64,000 nucleotides of DNA. Origin: Hybos culiciformis. Its lineage: Eukaryota > Arthropoda > Insecta > Diptera > Hybotidae. The first letter of the stretch is position 1. Each line of letters begins with the position of its first letter. Where the stretch lies: assembly GCA_964007475.1 (NCBI GenBank), contig OZ023273.1, forward strand, positions 74,082,959 through 74,146,958, written 5' to 3'. The notes below the pieces were generated by a model that was not told the origin of the DNA, did no database searches, and worked only from the letters and a program-made list of their open reading frames with translations. The translations under genes were made by a program, and so were the position numbers. This document shows positions 1-14,142 of this stretch, in pieces.

Positions 1-135
1 CAAAATGTAAATTAAAATAAAAATATTTTAATTTACATTTTGTACTGTCATTTGTAGCCACTGTTATTTCATAGTTTAAATTTTTTAAGTATAAACTTCT
101 GTAGGCAGTTCTATGACTGCTTCGTGTGTTTTTTA
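1..135. repeat. Palindromic hairpin repeat family A, cut by window start
   Basis: The palindromic centre (AAAATATTTT) and the right arm of a hairpin repeat, ending in ATGACTGCTTCG. The same sequence recurs as a complete copy at 633-853 and as half copies near 11856-11935 and 52285-52400. The left arm lies before the window. Confidence 0.8.
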
Positions 136-632
136 TTTTATTGCTATCTAAAAAAAAAAATTATTTTTAAAATATTTCTTCAAATATGAAAATATCTTTC
201 TTCTTTTCTTTTTTTTTTTTGAGAAATATTTAAAAATCTGTCTTCATTTAATATATAGTTTCATTCCCATGATTATTAAAAAATAGTTTTTATTTTGTAT
301 CATTTTAATATTTAAGTAAATATATAATATATATTTTTCATTTATAGTTTTAATTTTTTTAAAATTTCATATTACAAGATATGTAATTGTTTTCGTTTTT
401 TTCTTTTTTTTTTGTTTTTCTATTTTAATTTTTGTTATTTAGTTTTTGTTTCAAAATTCCCATTTAATACTTTTTTTTAAAAAATAAATAATTTATTTTT
501 TTATTATTATTATTATTATTTATTAATAACAAATAATGTAAATTGTTATCCTTTCTTTATATTGGCGTTTAGAGTTTTATAACTTTTTTGTTTTTGTTTA
601 TTTTTGTGATGTTTAGAATAAATGAAAAAAAA

Positions 633-853
633 ACACGAAGCAGTCATAGAACTGCCTACAGAAGTTTATACTTAAAAAAATTTAAACTATGAAATAACAG
701 TGGCTACAAATGATAGGCTGCTGAGTACAAAATGTAAATTAAAATAAAAATATTTTAATTTACATTTTGTACTGTCATTTGTAGCCACTGTTATTTCATA
801 TGTTAAATTTTTAAGTATAAACTTCTGTAGGCAGTTCTATGACTGCTTCGCGT
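633..853. mobile_element. Complete palindromic hairpin repeat (family A, MITE-like)
   Basis: A ~221-bp near-palindrome. The left arm starts CACGAAGCAGTCATAGAAC, the centre is AAAATATTTT near 748, and the right arm returns to GACTGCTTCG. The left arm carries about 12 extra bases (ATAGGCTGCTGAG) missing from the right. No ORF is present. It is probably a non-autonomous foldback or MITE; a target duplication was not identified. The opposed half copy at 1-135 could pair with it across a 500-bp AT-rich loop. Confidence 0.75.
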
Positions 854-2049
854 TTTTTTTTTTAAATAGTAAATTTCTGTTATTAACTTAACACTATTTG
901 TTAGTTTTAAAAGCAAAATATCTAGTACTAAATGGAATGAAATGCTGGTTGAGAAATGGAGTTTTTCAACTCAACATAGTAGTTTCTGACATTCATCGTA
1001 ATTAATAAAATTATCAATTTTATCGTAATTAATAAAATTAGCAATTTTAATTCAAATAAATAGTAATTATTAAGATTAATAATAACATATTCAAATAATT
1101 AAAATTCTTATTTTTAATTTATTGCAGCTGCATTTTCAGATAACAAAATTAGCTATTTTTGTTGCAGCTATATTAACTTGCATTTTATGATTAATTTACT
1201 ATTACAGTAGTTTTTATTGCTACAATTTATGGTACGAGCAGCTGTTTAAAGCTTGCTATTCTGAATAGCAGAAAATGAAACTGAAAAGTTTTTCAGTGTA
1301 GAACTTACACTGTTTGATTTAAATTTCAATTTTGAGCAAAAACGTAAATTTTTCTCCTTAAATACCCACTGAATCCAAATTTTATCACAGGCTCAAGTTA
1401 CGATTTAATTTTCATAGACATAATTTGTGAAATTCATTATTCAATTGGTTGGAAAATATTTATCTGAAGTCAGCATTTTTCGATTTAGTACGAGTATTAG
1501 CTTAAGGATTTATTTAATAATAATCATATTTCAAATTTTAATTTTTTTATATTATATTTCAACATTTTTTGGAATTTAAATTTGGTATTATTGCAAAATT
1601 TTAAGTATTTAGTAATAAATTTTTTGCTCACGCGAAATTTTTTTTTTATATATTATGTTTGAATATGTTTTTGAAAATCCTATTTTTCCTTTATAATTGA
1701 ATAAATGAAATTTATTTCGAATCTCAAATTACAATCACCAGGTGCATATTAAAAAATATGCGTTCGAATTTTAAATTACAATTGGAAGGTGCGGAAAATA
1801 TATTAGACTCAGCATTTTTCAAATTTTCAATTTATTTTAAATCTTACATGTTTCAACAAGTTTTTAAATTTTTACCTCTATAATTTAATTTAAGTATTTT
1901 AATATAAAAAACAATTCGAATCCCAAATTACATTTATCAGCATTTTTTCACCTCAATTATAATTTCATAATTATTTGAAAAAACATAATTATTTTCATAT
2001 ACATATTAAAGATAGCTGCACTTAAAATATTTTAATTAGAACTTTACTA
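854..2049. other. AT-rich non-coding stretch
   Basis: No convincing ORF, exon or RNA gene is visible. The sequence is AT-rich with scattered degenerate TTTAAATT-type repeats. Confidence 0.5.
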
Positions 2050-2084
2050 TTTTATGCGGCTCCACTTATAATAATTTATGTTGA

Positions 2085-2310
2085 TCTTTATATACACGGC
2101 TCCACTTAAATAAAATAATTCACTATCATATAATACGCGGCTCCGCTTAAATTTATCTAGAACTCTCATATAATACGCGGCTCCGCTTTAATTTATCTAG
2201 AACTCTCATATAATACGCGGCTCCGCTTAAATTTATCTAGAATATTATATATTACGCGCCTCCGCATGGCTCCGCATAAATGGCTCCGCACATTGCGCCA
2301 GAACTCTCAT
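2085..2310. repeat. 40-bp minisatellite (ACGCGGCTCCGCTTAAATTT)
   Basis: About four tandem copies of a 40-bp unit beginning ACGCGGCTCCGC and ending CTCTCATATAAT. It is flanked by degenerate GGCTCCAC / GGCTCCGC copies from about 2055 to 2295. The GC-rich word stands out from the AT-rich surroundings. Confidence 0.85.
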
Positions 2311-2319
2311 AAACTATCT

Positions 2320-2385
2320 TCCTATGACCTTATGATAGAGTGGTCGATTGAAATGCGAGGTTCGAATCCAGAAGAAGACATTAGA
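2320..2385 (+). repeat. tRNA-like sequence with B box (SINE relic)
   Basis: GGTTCGAATCC near 2360 fits a pol III B box, and TATGATAGAGTGGTC upstream is a weak A box. An acceptor stem does not form, so this is read as a tRNA-derived relic and not a working tRNA gene. Confidence 0.4.
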
Positions 2386-2389
2386 AATA

Positions 2390-3866
2390 AAGAATAAGAA
2401 ATTAGAAATAAAATAAATAAAGAAATAAATAAAACTAAAAAAAAAAATAAAAAAAAATTATTTTTTTTCCTTTAAGAAATTTTAATCCCATTTTTACATG
2501 ATCCATTTTTACATGATTTTAGCACGTTTTTTATCTCATTGTACCTTTCAAAATGGAACTTTCTTTTTAATACAACATATATTTTTCATATATTTTACAC
2601 AAAAAATAAATTTACAGGTACTTTATCACAGATAAACATTTTTGAATAGAATATTGCTTTGCATATTTGTATGAAAGTCAAAGCAAAAATAGTTTTCTTT
2701 TGAAATTTTAGATCAAAAAAATACATTTAAAATTAATTTTGCACTAATTCAGGTAAGCTTTTTAAATCTTTATTTAATTTTTTTTTCTGGGAATGCTAAA
2801 ATTATAGAAAGCCACCAGGAAACTAATAGTTTTTAATCGATTTAAAAAAATAACAACCTATAAGTACAAAAAAAAAGTTGTTACAAAGTACTCATACGCA
2901 ATTTTTTTTTTTTACAAGTGACGGGCAAAATTTGAACTGGCGTTTTTTTTCTGAAAATTTTTTTTTTAATTATAAGAAATCTAATTCCATCCATTTTGTT
3001 AGAATTTTTTTTGTTTATATGTTAAATTGTTATTTTCAAAAATAACATTTTTTTTACAAAACTTTTGTTGTTGTTGTCTTTTTTAATTAAATTGAATTTG
3101 TAGATTTTAAAATGCAGAACATTTCTTATATTATCCATACGTACATAAGTATAGATCAATAAAAAAAAAATATTTTATAAAAATAAAAAAAAATTTAAGT
3201 AAATACACATGTGATAATATTACATTCCTTTACTGTTTCATTAGGCATTTGACATATGAAAATTAGATATAGATAGTTCTTGTAAGATATAGAATTCAAA
3301 TTTGATTTCACTGAAATTTATTTTTTTTTTTTGAAAATTATTCAATAATTTAAAAATTTAAATTAATTATTTTGTTTCTTTTCCGAACTGTTGTGTGGTT
3401 GTGTCTTTGAACTCGAACTAATAATTTGTGCAAAAGAAATATTTTTTTTATATTTAAATTATTTTTCTAAAATTCGAAAACGACAAAAAATAATTATTAT
3501 TTTTATTTTTCTTTACATATTTATATAATATTATTATCATATTCTTTTTATCATATACATATCATAGAATATTGCATAGTAATTTAGTTCGAACTACAAA
3601 AAATATTTAATAAGCTAATATCCACTTATAAATAAACATATTACAAAAGTAACATGATCTAAATTTTAAAATGATTTATTTTTGACCTTGAATTCTTTAA
3701 TTTTTGTAAAGATGAATTTTTTTTTTAATTATAAAATTTAATAAAAATAAAATATTGTAATTAGCTTTCTTAGCACATACAAATATATACATTATATTTG
3801 TCTGAGTTAATAGTTATTCTGATATAAGCATATAATTAAAAAAAATAAAAAATAATACTAGTTAAA
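2390..3866. other. AT-rich 3' flank of the ligase gene
   Basis: No coding signal. On the minus strand this is the 3' flank of the adenylate-forming enzyme gene; TTTATT on the plus strand near 3672 could be its AATAAA polyadenylation signal, about 190 bp past the stop. The rest is homopolymer-rich. Confidence 0.4.
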
Positions 3867-4815
3867 TTAAATAAGAGATTTTGATTGACAAAGTTCTAAA
3901 ACTTTTTTTCGTTGGATCTTACCCGATGCCGTTTTTGGTAAATCACTACAAAAATGAACACCTCCTCTTAAATGTTTGTGATCGCTCATTTTTTGTGCAA
4001 CATAATTGTACACCTCATCTTGGGTTAACGTATTATCTTTTCTTACTATTGCAGCTGCTGGTAAGTCTGTGTAGATATCATCAGGAATACCAAAAACACA
4101 AACTTCAACTACATCTTTCATTTCTAAAATTACCGATTCAATTTCACTCGGATAAAAATGGAAATTCTTATATTTCATAATATCTTTTTTTCTATCAACA
4201 ACAAATAAATAGCCATCTTCATCAAAATAACCTAAATCACCTGAATGTATCCAACCATTTTTATCTCTTATTTGGCAAGTAGTTTCCTTATTGGCGTAAT
4301 AACCATTCCACAATTCATGATTTTTAATTAAAATTTCACCAGTTTCATTAATACCCAATGAATTATTTGATTCATCGATTATTTTTACATCATAATTAAT
4401 CATAATCTGACCAGTTGATCCGACTTTTATTTTTTTAGGATCTTCATTAGAAACTAATCCCGAAATTTCACTCATTCCATAACAAATGCAAACGCACCCA
4501 TTTGGTAGAAATGTGTTCATTTTTTGAGCTACAACTTCCGGGACTTTAGATCCTCCGCATAAATACATTCGTATACTGGACAAATCACGATGCTTGATAT
4601 CCTTATCTTTAATTAAAATCGCCATTTGTGACGGTGGTCCAAGGAAAAATGTTACTTTATAAGTTTCAATTAAATTATAAAAAATTTCAGGTGAAAAACC
4701 ATCATCAAATATAACTCTAGTTGCTCCTGCGAAACTTCCAAATAATAATGTCAATAAACCGCTCAACCAATATAAACTACTAAAACATAACAATATATCA
4801 TCTGACACAAATGAT
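3867..4815 (-). CDS. Ligase exon 5 (C-terminal half)
   Basis: Encodes residues ~223-538. It starts after an acceptor reading TTTTAG and ends in a stop at 3867-3869. It holds the A5 (YGMSE), A7 (SGD), A8 (DRKKDIMKYKN) and A10 (PKTASGK) core motifs, and so the C-terminal lid domain that rotates between adenylation and thioester formation. Confidence 0.88.
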
Positions 4816-7800
4816 CTAAAAATAACGAAAAAATTAAAATTATTTTTGAAAAAAATATTGTCATTATTGGGTCAATAGGTCCAACCCGATTATCTTAGTC
4901 TAAAAAGTTCATATAATGATACAAGCACACTTTTAATTATATTTGACGAAATTTAAAAAAAAATTTCTTTCTTTTTTTGTTTATAATTCACAAACTTAAT
5001 GCTTATTGAATTGTGTTTTGGGACCACTATATTTTAAGCTATTTCAAACATATAGCTTTTGTGCTCCAACATTTGAATAAAAGGTAACTCACTCCAAATA
5101 AAAAAAAAATGAAATTATTTACGATTATTTTAGCAAACCAAAAGTAAAAATTAAAGATCTTACGCCATAGTTTGCCTTATTAAAATTTTGTGTGATAAAC
5201 AAACTCCTTTTGGCAATCCTGTTGTTCCACTTGAGCATAATATAGCTGCAGTTTGGTTACCACCTTCATTCAAACTTGCTGGTCTAAAATTTTTTTTTAT
5301 TCAATTTTAAATTATTTTAAATAAGTTTTTTATCTTACATGTACGGATTTTCTACAAATGTCGATCTCAAAAATTCTTCAGCTGTAGGTAACCCAGTGAT
5401 TTTACCTCTTAGAATATAAATTTTCGAATTTAAATTTAATTCTTTAATACTTTGATTGACATCTTCAAAATTATCACTGTCACAAAATATTAATTTTGGT
5501 TTCGTTATTCCAAACATATGTTTCATTTCTCCTGTAAAGAAGCATAATGCTTTTAATATTTGATACAAAATTAAAACTGAAGATATTTTACCTTTTGGAA
5601 AAGATGTATCTAATGGATTTATTATTGCTCCATTTAAAAATACTCCAAAAACTAGCGGTGCTAAGTTATCCGAATTTCTAGTTACCAATCCGATTACATC
5701 CTGCTGTTTAATACCATAATTTTTCAAATTTACAGCTACATTAATGGCTAAATTTATAATTTCACTATTCTTATACGACTTTCCACTGGATCCGCTAATC
5801 TAGAAAAAAGAATTTAATTAATTATCAGGATCAGGTAGTATAATTTTCTTAAATATTTATTTTATTATTTATTTATTTATTTATTTATTTATAGCTTAAT
5901 TCAAGCTCATCTTCACGTGGTTTAAATCACATTAAATTTTAAATTCTTAACATTGTGAAAAACTATTAAAAAAAAACCATAACATTGCACCCTACATCCT
6001 TATATAAAGGCAAGAAAGTATTCCAAACATCTGAAATATAGTTCAGTCAGTCAAGCACTGAACAGAGAGTACCCAAGTAACATTTTCGTCTCAGTTTTTT
6101 TGTTATACATCGTAAATAACTTTATAATGGAATAATAGTGGGTTCGGCCAAAGAAGGATCTTTTTCTACCACTATTAGATCCTTATTAGAATTGTTATCA
6201 ATTAAGTTTTGCTTATTAAATGTCGAAATTAATGATGTTATAAGAACGTATAACAAAATCATGAAAAAAAAAATTATTAAACTAAATGGTATCCGAAACC
6301 GGCATTAAACATCCACTTGGATTATTAAAATCATAAATTTAGGATATTACTAGTATATGTGTTAGTTTGTGAGCTGGGATGTGTTTGTTTGTTTGTGTTG
6401 GTTTAATAAATTAGAACATTTAGCTTTGTTAAAGGTTCGAAAAAGAACACTATTAATACTATATGTATGTATTTGGATTATTAAATGCATAATTTTAGGT
6501 TTGTGAGCCGGGATGTGTTTTTATGTTTGTATTGGTTTGTTACATATAAGAATCTGTTGCTTTGTTAAAGGTTCAAAAAAGGGTACTATTAGAACAATAC
6601 GCATGTATCACACCATAAAACAAAAAAAGTGTGCGCATGTTTATATGGATTCTTTTGTGGCTTACTACAAGTGGAAAATAACAAGTTTCGTAGAATAGTT
6701 TTAATTTTAATATTAAATGGAACATAAAAAATTTAAAACATTTTAAATTTTTTTTCTTTTTACTGCAATTTAAAAGAATATAAAACATGAATAAACAATT
6801 TTATTGCATGATACAAATTTCATTAAACTAGTTACTAGATGTTAAAATATTGTAACGCAAAAGAATCCAGGGCAAAAAACAATTATCTTCGGGAACTAAA
6901 TTTTCAATAAAATTATTCCTATGTCCTCCATTAGAAAATTTAAATGATGAATTTTTGTTGTTGAAATTTAATTTTTTTTTCCAGAAAATATTATTTATTT
7001 AAAATTTTTTTAGAAGCGCTCATTAATTTTGAACTGCACTTAACGCACAAATACGATGATCCTAATTTTACAAAGGAAAATTCATTTTACATTTTTATAA
7101 TATTGTAATATTTATTATTATATTACAATAATTATTGTTATTCTAAAAAAATGTATTTGCCATATTATTCAAAAACACTTGATAAAATTATTTGCAAATA
7201 TTAACACACATAAACGTTTTATTATTACATTTTATACATTATTTACGCATACATTTAATTCTATTTTATTTTATTACCGTTGTAAAAATATTAAAACATG
7301 TACCACCACACATAAAAACATAGTATACAGAAAAAAAATCTGTTATACCAGCGACAATTAGGCTTAGTAACGCCTTATGAGTCTCTTAGGAACCCCTTAC
7401 ACTACCATTACTACCTTCTTATTCATCCAATTTAGTCTAGTAATTTTCGCCTTTTTTGGGTTTGTAAGTGCTTTTGCAACATCAACAAGTCTTCTTTTAG
7501 AATTTGTTTTTTACTTCATTAACCGGGAGTTAAAATTTCGAGTAATTTCCAATCCCTAGAATGTATGAATGGATACATAATATGTATTACATATACCAGG
7601 AATGGCCAACACGCCGATCGCGATCGACCGGTCTATCACGAACCAATTTTTGTGTTACAATCGTAACATGAAAAATTTCTAAGTCTTTAAACGACTTAAA
7701 ATTGTAAAATTCAACGAAATAAAATTAATGTTAAGATAAGAAAATGCACACAATGCAAAATGTGCAGACAAATTTTATTTTTTCTCACAATTTCATACTT

Positions 7801-10800
7801 AAATTTAATTTGACAAAAATGCATATTGCAATTTAATTATATTTCAATTCATAATTCTCATTTTTGTTATTGTAGTTTTTTATATTACTTATAATTTTTA
7901 TATTACTTATAATTTTTATACTACTTATAATTATTGTACCAAATAAATTGTACAGTTCGTTCTAAACCATCAACTAAACAACATCTTTTTATTTACATTA
8001 AACAAGTGGTCAATCCGGGACTACATCCACTAAAAATCGAAGGACAAAATTTAAAATTCTGAATTGAAAAAAAATATATAAAACAAAAAAATTTAGAAAA
8101 CAAAAAAGTTTTCAATAGTACTGAATTTATGAAAAAAAAAAAAAAAATTTTTCAAGAAAAATTGAAAAGAAACTAAAATTATTATTGAGGAAAGTTTGAA
8201 AAAAAAGGTAGTTTTTTTGGAAAATATTAAATAAAATTTCGTTATAAAATAAATTTTAACTTTTAAATTCGAAAAATCACACCAGATCAAGAATTCAAAA
8301 CGGTTCTTTTAACAGAAGTTGCTACAATGACTACGGAAAATTATATTATCAATAGATTTTCAAATTTTAATAAGCTATTAAAATTTTTTACTAATATATT
8401 AAATTTTGTTAATAATTGTAGAAAAATCCAGCAACAAGTCAATGAAGAAATAGCTGAAAAAACAATCATTCGACTGGTTCAACAAGAGTTCAAAAATGAG
8501 ATAAAATTGCTAAGGAATAACAATCAGCTACCATCTAACAGCAAATTGAGAAAACTGAATCCCTTCATTGATGGTGACAACATTTTACGAGTTGGAGGTC
8601 AATTGGAAAATGCTGATGTGGAATATGAAATGAAGCATCCAATGATTCTACCTCGCAATTGTCATCTAACTACTTTGATTGTGCGAAAATACCATACCGA
8701 TTGCTTTAACATTGTCATTGATCCGTCAACGTTATTGGATTATCAAGGGTCAAAGTACTGTTAAAAGGGAATTACATAAATGTGTTGTGTGCGTTAGATT
8801 CAAAAAGATAAAAGTTGATCAAATTATGGCAGATCTCCCAAAAGCAAGGACAACATTATCGAAACCATTTAGTAACACTGGATTAGATTATGCCGGACCA
8901 ATATCAATACGAATGTCAAAAGGAAGAGGCAATAAGTGTTTCAAAGGATATATGGTGCTGTTCATTTGTTTATCTACTAAGGCAATTCATCTTGAAGTCG
9001 TTTCAGATTTGACAGCTAATGTGTTTATATCTGCTTTTAAAAGATTTGTAGGTAGACGAGGCCTACCTACCGATTTATGGAGTGATAATGCGTCCACCTT
9101 TGTACTAGCAACGAAAATCTTGAAAAAGGGATTTGATGATTATTGCGCTGAAATCCAATCGAAGATAGTTGAACATACAAATCAGTCACATATTCAATGG
9201 CATTTCATTCCGGCAAGAGCACCGCATTTCGGAGGTTTATGGGAAGCTGGTGTTAAATCAATGAAACATCATTTGAGTCGTACATTTAAGGACACTACCT
9301 TAACATTTGAAGAATTAACAACTGGGTTAATCCAAATTGAATCATGTTTAAACTCTCGTCCTTTATGTCCACTATCAGATGAAATAACAGACATTGATGT
9401 ATTAACCCCGGTACATTTTCTTACAGGAGATCATTTGATTGCAATACCACAAAGAAATGAAGGCGATATGAATTTGACTGGCATAACAAGATGGAAATTG
9501 GTTGAAAGGCTTCGTCATCATTTTTGGCAAAATAGTCCCGAGAATATTTACACACTTTACAACAAAGATCAAAATGGCATTTGCAGAAGAAAAATCTAAA
9601 AGCAGGTGATTTAGTTCTGATCCAAGGTGAAAATCTTCCGCGTACCAAATGGCCGTTAGCTCGTGTAATTGAATTGTTTAGCCTTGATTACATCGGTACT
9701 TTGTTTGTTTATAATGCCAGTAATGTCATCAAGCAGTAAATTTTTTAATATTACTAAATTTAATGAATCACCAGGAATTTATTATTATTATTATTATTCT
9801 TGAAAATAACGGACATGCACAAACAATCACGAGTGAATGGAATCTACATGTGTTCTTAAATCTATCAATTCATAATCAAGAGTTGAAGGGCATTCAGGAA
9901 ATATTACATTTATGTGCAATCATGTCAAAACATTGAACAACTACTACGCAATGAGCACACAACTAAATCACAAGTTTGTATACATAAAGCAAAATGATGA
10001 GCTTTTACAAAGTTTAAATGGGCACACAAAAACAAAACGTTGACCAATGGATATAATTGGGTCAATCGCGCATGGACTTTTTGGAGTTTTAGATTCAGAA
10101 TATTCGAATCAAATTGAAGAACAATTATTGAAGGTTAGTCAAAATGAAACCATCTTCTTGGGCTATTGAAAAATCAAACTTCTATTTCTGATGCAACATT
10201 GAATATTTTCAAGAAATCATCAGAAGATATATCAAGTCAATTTACAGCATTAAAGGGTCAAATAAAAGATGTAGCTATCAAATTGTCGACTGAAACTGAA
10301 GAAGCCACCAAAATGCAGAGTATAACATCATTAACAACTTATATGATACTGGTCATGTCAACTCTTGAAGAAATTCAGAATGTTTTTATTGATACAATTC
10401 TTGATACACATCATTCGAGAATCAATCCTTACATTTTACCATCCACACAGCTCAATGAACAACTTTCAATAATTTTAGCTAACTTGCCGCCAACATTAAC
10501 CTTGCCTGCAAAGGATTACCGCGGAATTTATAATCTTATTTCAATAAAATCTCGTATCTTTACAGGTCTAATAATTTTCAATGTAAAGCTACCATTGACA
10601 GAGAATAAGTCTTATCACTCAACTATATGAAGTTAACAGCAGATTTCATGGAATGAGAGATCAATATTTCTTTTTAACATGGAAGCAATTGAAGTTATGC
10701 CACGTCAACAGTGATATTTTTTCATGTAAAGGGGATGGACCAACCTTCCACAAATCAGATGACAATGAACATTGCGAGTTCGAACTTTTGACCAACCACA

Positions 10801-13800
10801 AATATTTGTCATCAAAATGTGAATTTCAACAAGCAAACCAAAATGAGTACTGGGTAAAGATGTTTCAACCAAATGCTTGGATATTTTGTGTGCAACATCA
10901 GAAATCAATTAATGTCATTTGCAACAAGGAAGTAGAACTAACCCAAATATATGGTATTGGAATTGTTCAAATGCAACCACCATGCATGTTAAGGACAAAG
11001 AGTATGACATTCAATACTAGAATGTCATATTCCAGTCAGGTGATGAAATCATTCATTCCAATAGTAAATTTCACTAATCTACCGTATAAGATTCAGATCA
11101 CTACAGAACCAATAGCAGATTAAAAGGTGTTCAACAATACTCAAATGGAAGATTTAGAAGCTAGAATCAAACTACTAAAGGATGCAGAAGATATCGAATT
11201 ATTGAACGTGCATGACATTCATCATTACAGTGTTCCATATGTGATCATCATCATCATCATTATTTCAATTAGTGTATACGCATATAAAAGAAGAAAACCA
11301 ACGAAATTAGTACCTCAGCCAAGAACGGTTAGATATCAAGCTGAAGACAACCAATCAACCTTGTCAAATGTGTAGAAGCATCGTTGCCATTGGGACTATG
11401 TTACAATCGTAACATGAAAAATTTCTAAGTCTTTAAACGACTTCAAGTTGTCAAATTTAACGAAATAAAATTAATGTTAAGATAAGAAAATGCACACAAT
11501 GCAAAATGTGCAGACAAATTTTATTTTTTCTCACAATTTCATACTTAAATTTAATTTGACAAAAATGCATATTGCAATTTAATTATATTTCAATTCATAA
11601 TTCTCATTTTTGTTATTGTAGTTTTATATTACTTAAAATTTTTATATTACTTATAATTTTTATACTACTTATAATTATTGTACGAAATAAATTGTACAGT
11701 TCGTTCTAAACTATCAACTAAACAACATCTTTTTATTTATATTAAACAAGATGCAAATAGTAACAAACGTTAACACTGCTTATTCAATCTTATTCATGTC
11801 TATTGTTCTAAAAAATTAAGATCACATTTTTTAATAAAAAAAAAACACGAAGCAGTCATAGAACTGCCTACAGAAGTTTATACTTAAGATTTAAACTATG
11901 AAATAACGCTGGCTACAAATAATGGACTGCTTTTGGACAATAGCTACAAATAATGGACTGCTTTTGCCTCAAATGTTGAGACATTCTAGCTGATCCTGTA
12001 AGCTAATAGGCAAAAATAAGTTTTGGAGAGAAAAAAAATCGGATGCATGTCAGTTGTACAATTTTTTTGTACCAGTTGTACAATCCAAAATACCACTTGT
12101 ACAATTTAAAATTTAATTGTACATCTGGTTTTTTTGGATTGTACAAGTGGTAAAAAGATTCCACTTGTACAATTGACCACTTGTACAGAGAAGAACCATT
12201 TGTACAGACTAGTGCCAGTTGTACAATCCAGTTGTACATTTTAGACCAGTTGTACAATCTCGATTTTTTCGAATTAACCACTTGTACAATTTTTGACCAG
12301 TTGTACAATCTTTTTTTTTTTTTTGTAATTTACCACTTGTACAATTTTTGACCACTTGTACAATCTACATTTTATAGAATTAACGGCTACATGACATAAC
12401 CGCGAATGTCATAATTAAACCGCGAATGTCATAAACAAAAATCCTCGTGGCCTTATTTTATTTTTAAAAGTGAAATAAGACCGTGACCAAAAAAAAAGTT
12501 TATCGGAGGTCTAATTTCATTTTTATAAATGAAATAAGGCCGCGTAATCTTGTAAGGTGAACACAAAGGCAGGGGGCAGCAGGGCGGCGGGTGGGTGGTT
12601 GGTCAGTGGGATTTGCGGCTGGCGCCGCAAATCCCACTGACCAACCGCCCGCCCGCCGCCCTGCTGCCCCCTGCCCTTTGTGCTCACCTCACAAGATCGG
12701 AGGTCTAATTTCATTTTTATAAATGAAATAAGACAGCGTAATTTTGTGAGATGAACAAACAGGGCAGAGGGCAGCGGGCCTTGCTGTCCCGTGCCCTGTG
12801 TGCTCACCTCACAAGATCGGAGGTCTAATTTCATTTTTATAAATGAAATAAGGCCGTGTAATCTGGTGTGGAAAACACACAGGGCAGGGGCCAGCAGGGC
12901 GGCGAGCGGACAGTTAGTCAGTGGGATTTGCGGCTGGCGCCGCAAATCCCACTGATCAACCGCCCGCCCTCCGCCTGCTGCCCTGTGTGCTCACCTCACA
13001 AGATTTTTTATTGAAGTCTTATTTCATTTTGAAACATGAAATTACTACGCGGCCTTATTTCATTTATAAAAATGGAATTAGCCCTCCGAAATTTTATTTT
13101 TTTTTTCAAAGTGAAATAAGGTCGCTAGGACTTTTGTTGCGGCGAAGCGAATGGGATGCGGTAGCGGCACCCATTATGCACAACAGCTTTTCCATACATT
13201 TTGCTTATTTTTTCACGGTTATAACTTTAACATAGAGATTGTACAACTGGTCAAAAATTGTACAAGTGGTTAATTTTATAAAAATAAATATTCAACACCT
13301 GATCCAACATTGTACAAGTGGTTAATTTGAGAAAAAAAGGATTGTACAACTGGTCTAAAATGTACAAGTGGTGAAAACTGAATTGTACAAGTGGTACAAT
13401 TGGATAAATCGATTGTACAACTGGTAAATTGTACAACTGGTCAATTGTGCAAATGGATTATTTTTTACCAGTTGTACAGAGAAAAAATACCAGTTGTACA
13501 ATTTTTTTCTCCATACAAATTGAAAAATTGTACAACTGGTAATTGTACAAGTGGCACTCACCCAAAAAATCGATATGCCTTTCTTTTGTTGTCATATTGG
13601 TCGTAAAGACAAATTTTCATATTAAAATTCCCGTCATTTATTTTACTCGATTTATGATATTAATAAGCGTTATTTTTTTATTTCAAATATATATGAAAAC
13701 ATAGAAAAATCATGAAAAACGTTCGGAAAATATCATAATACAAAAAAAAACTTATTATTAGAAAAAAAAACACAACCCATAAAAACAAAGTTTTTGATAT

Positions 13801-14104
13801 AAATTCTTTATATGCGAGGCAATTGATATGAAGTTCATATAAAGGTGTGTGTGTGTGTGTGTGAGTCTGTGATGTCAAAGTATATTGTTATCGACGTCAA
13901 AGTGATGTGCAAAATTTTAGCTCGATTGGATATCGGAAATTGGGTCTATTTTGACTTACTAAGTTTGCAGATCAGGAGGTGAAGTTTATCTAAAGGTGTG
14001 TGTGTGATGCCAAAGTAAATTTCAGCTCGATTGGATACCGGGAAGTGGGTCATTTTTAACTTTGGAAGTTCATATATAATGTGTGTGTGTGTGTGTGTGT
14101 GTGT

Positions 14105-14142
<38 letters not shown>

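Larger units (their letters stand above)
7653..11748 (+). mobile_element. Defective BEL/Pao LTR retrotransposon with env-like region
   Basis: Two ~350-bp direct LTRs (TGTTACAATCG...TTAAACA) enclose an integrase region and an env-like region. Gag, protease and reverse transcriptase are missing, since only ~320 bp separates the 5' LTR from the pol tail. Frames are broken in several places. Flanks (TTTTG and AGATG) do not form a 5-bp duplication, so one side may have been rearranged. The env-like part suggests a roo-like semotivirus lineage. Confidence 0.85.

Noticed and set aside
3881..4180. Plus-strand ORF opposite the ligase exon 5
   Set aside because: Antisense shadow of a well-supported exon.
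7377..7559. Hydrophobic 60-codon ORF that could be a small membrane protein
   Set aside because: Lies within the ligase intron, has no splice or family support, and a hydrophobic bias is expected of T-rich DNA.
7648..11753. 5-bp target duplication of the BEL/Pao element
   Set aside because: The flanks TTTTG and AGATG differ.
12523..13235. ORFs over the GC-rich hairpins (also 15032-15591 and 39294-40007)
   Set aside because: Opposite-strand ORFs mirror each other across the palindromes; GC-rich repeats simply lack stop codons.
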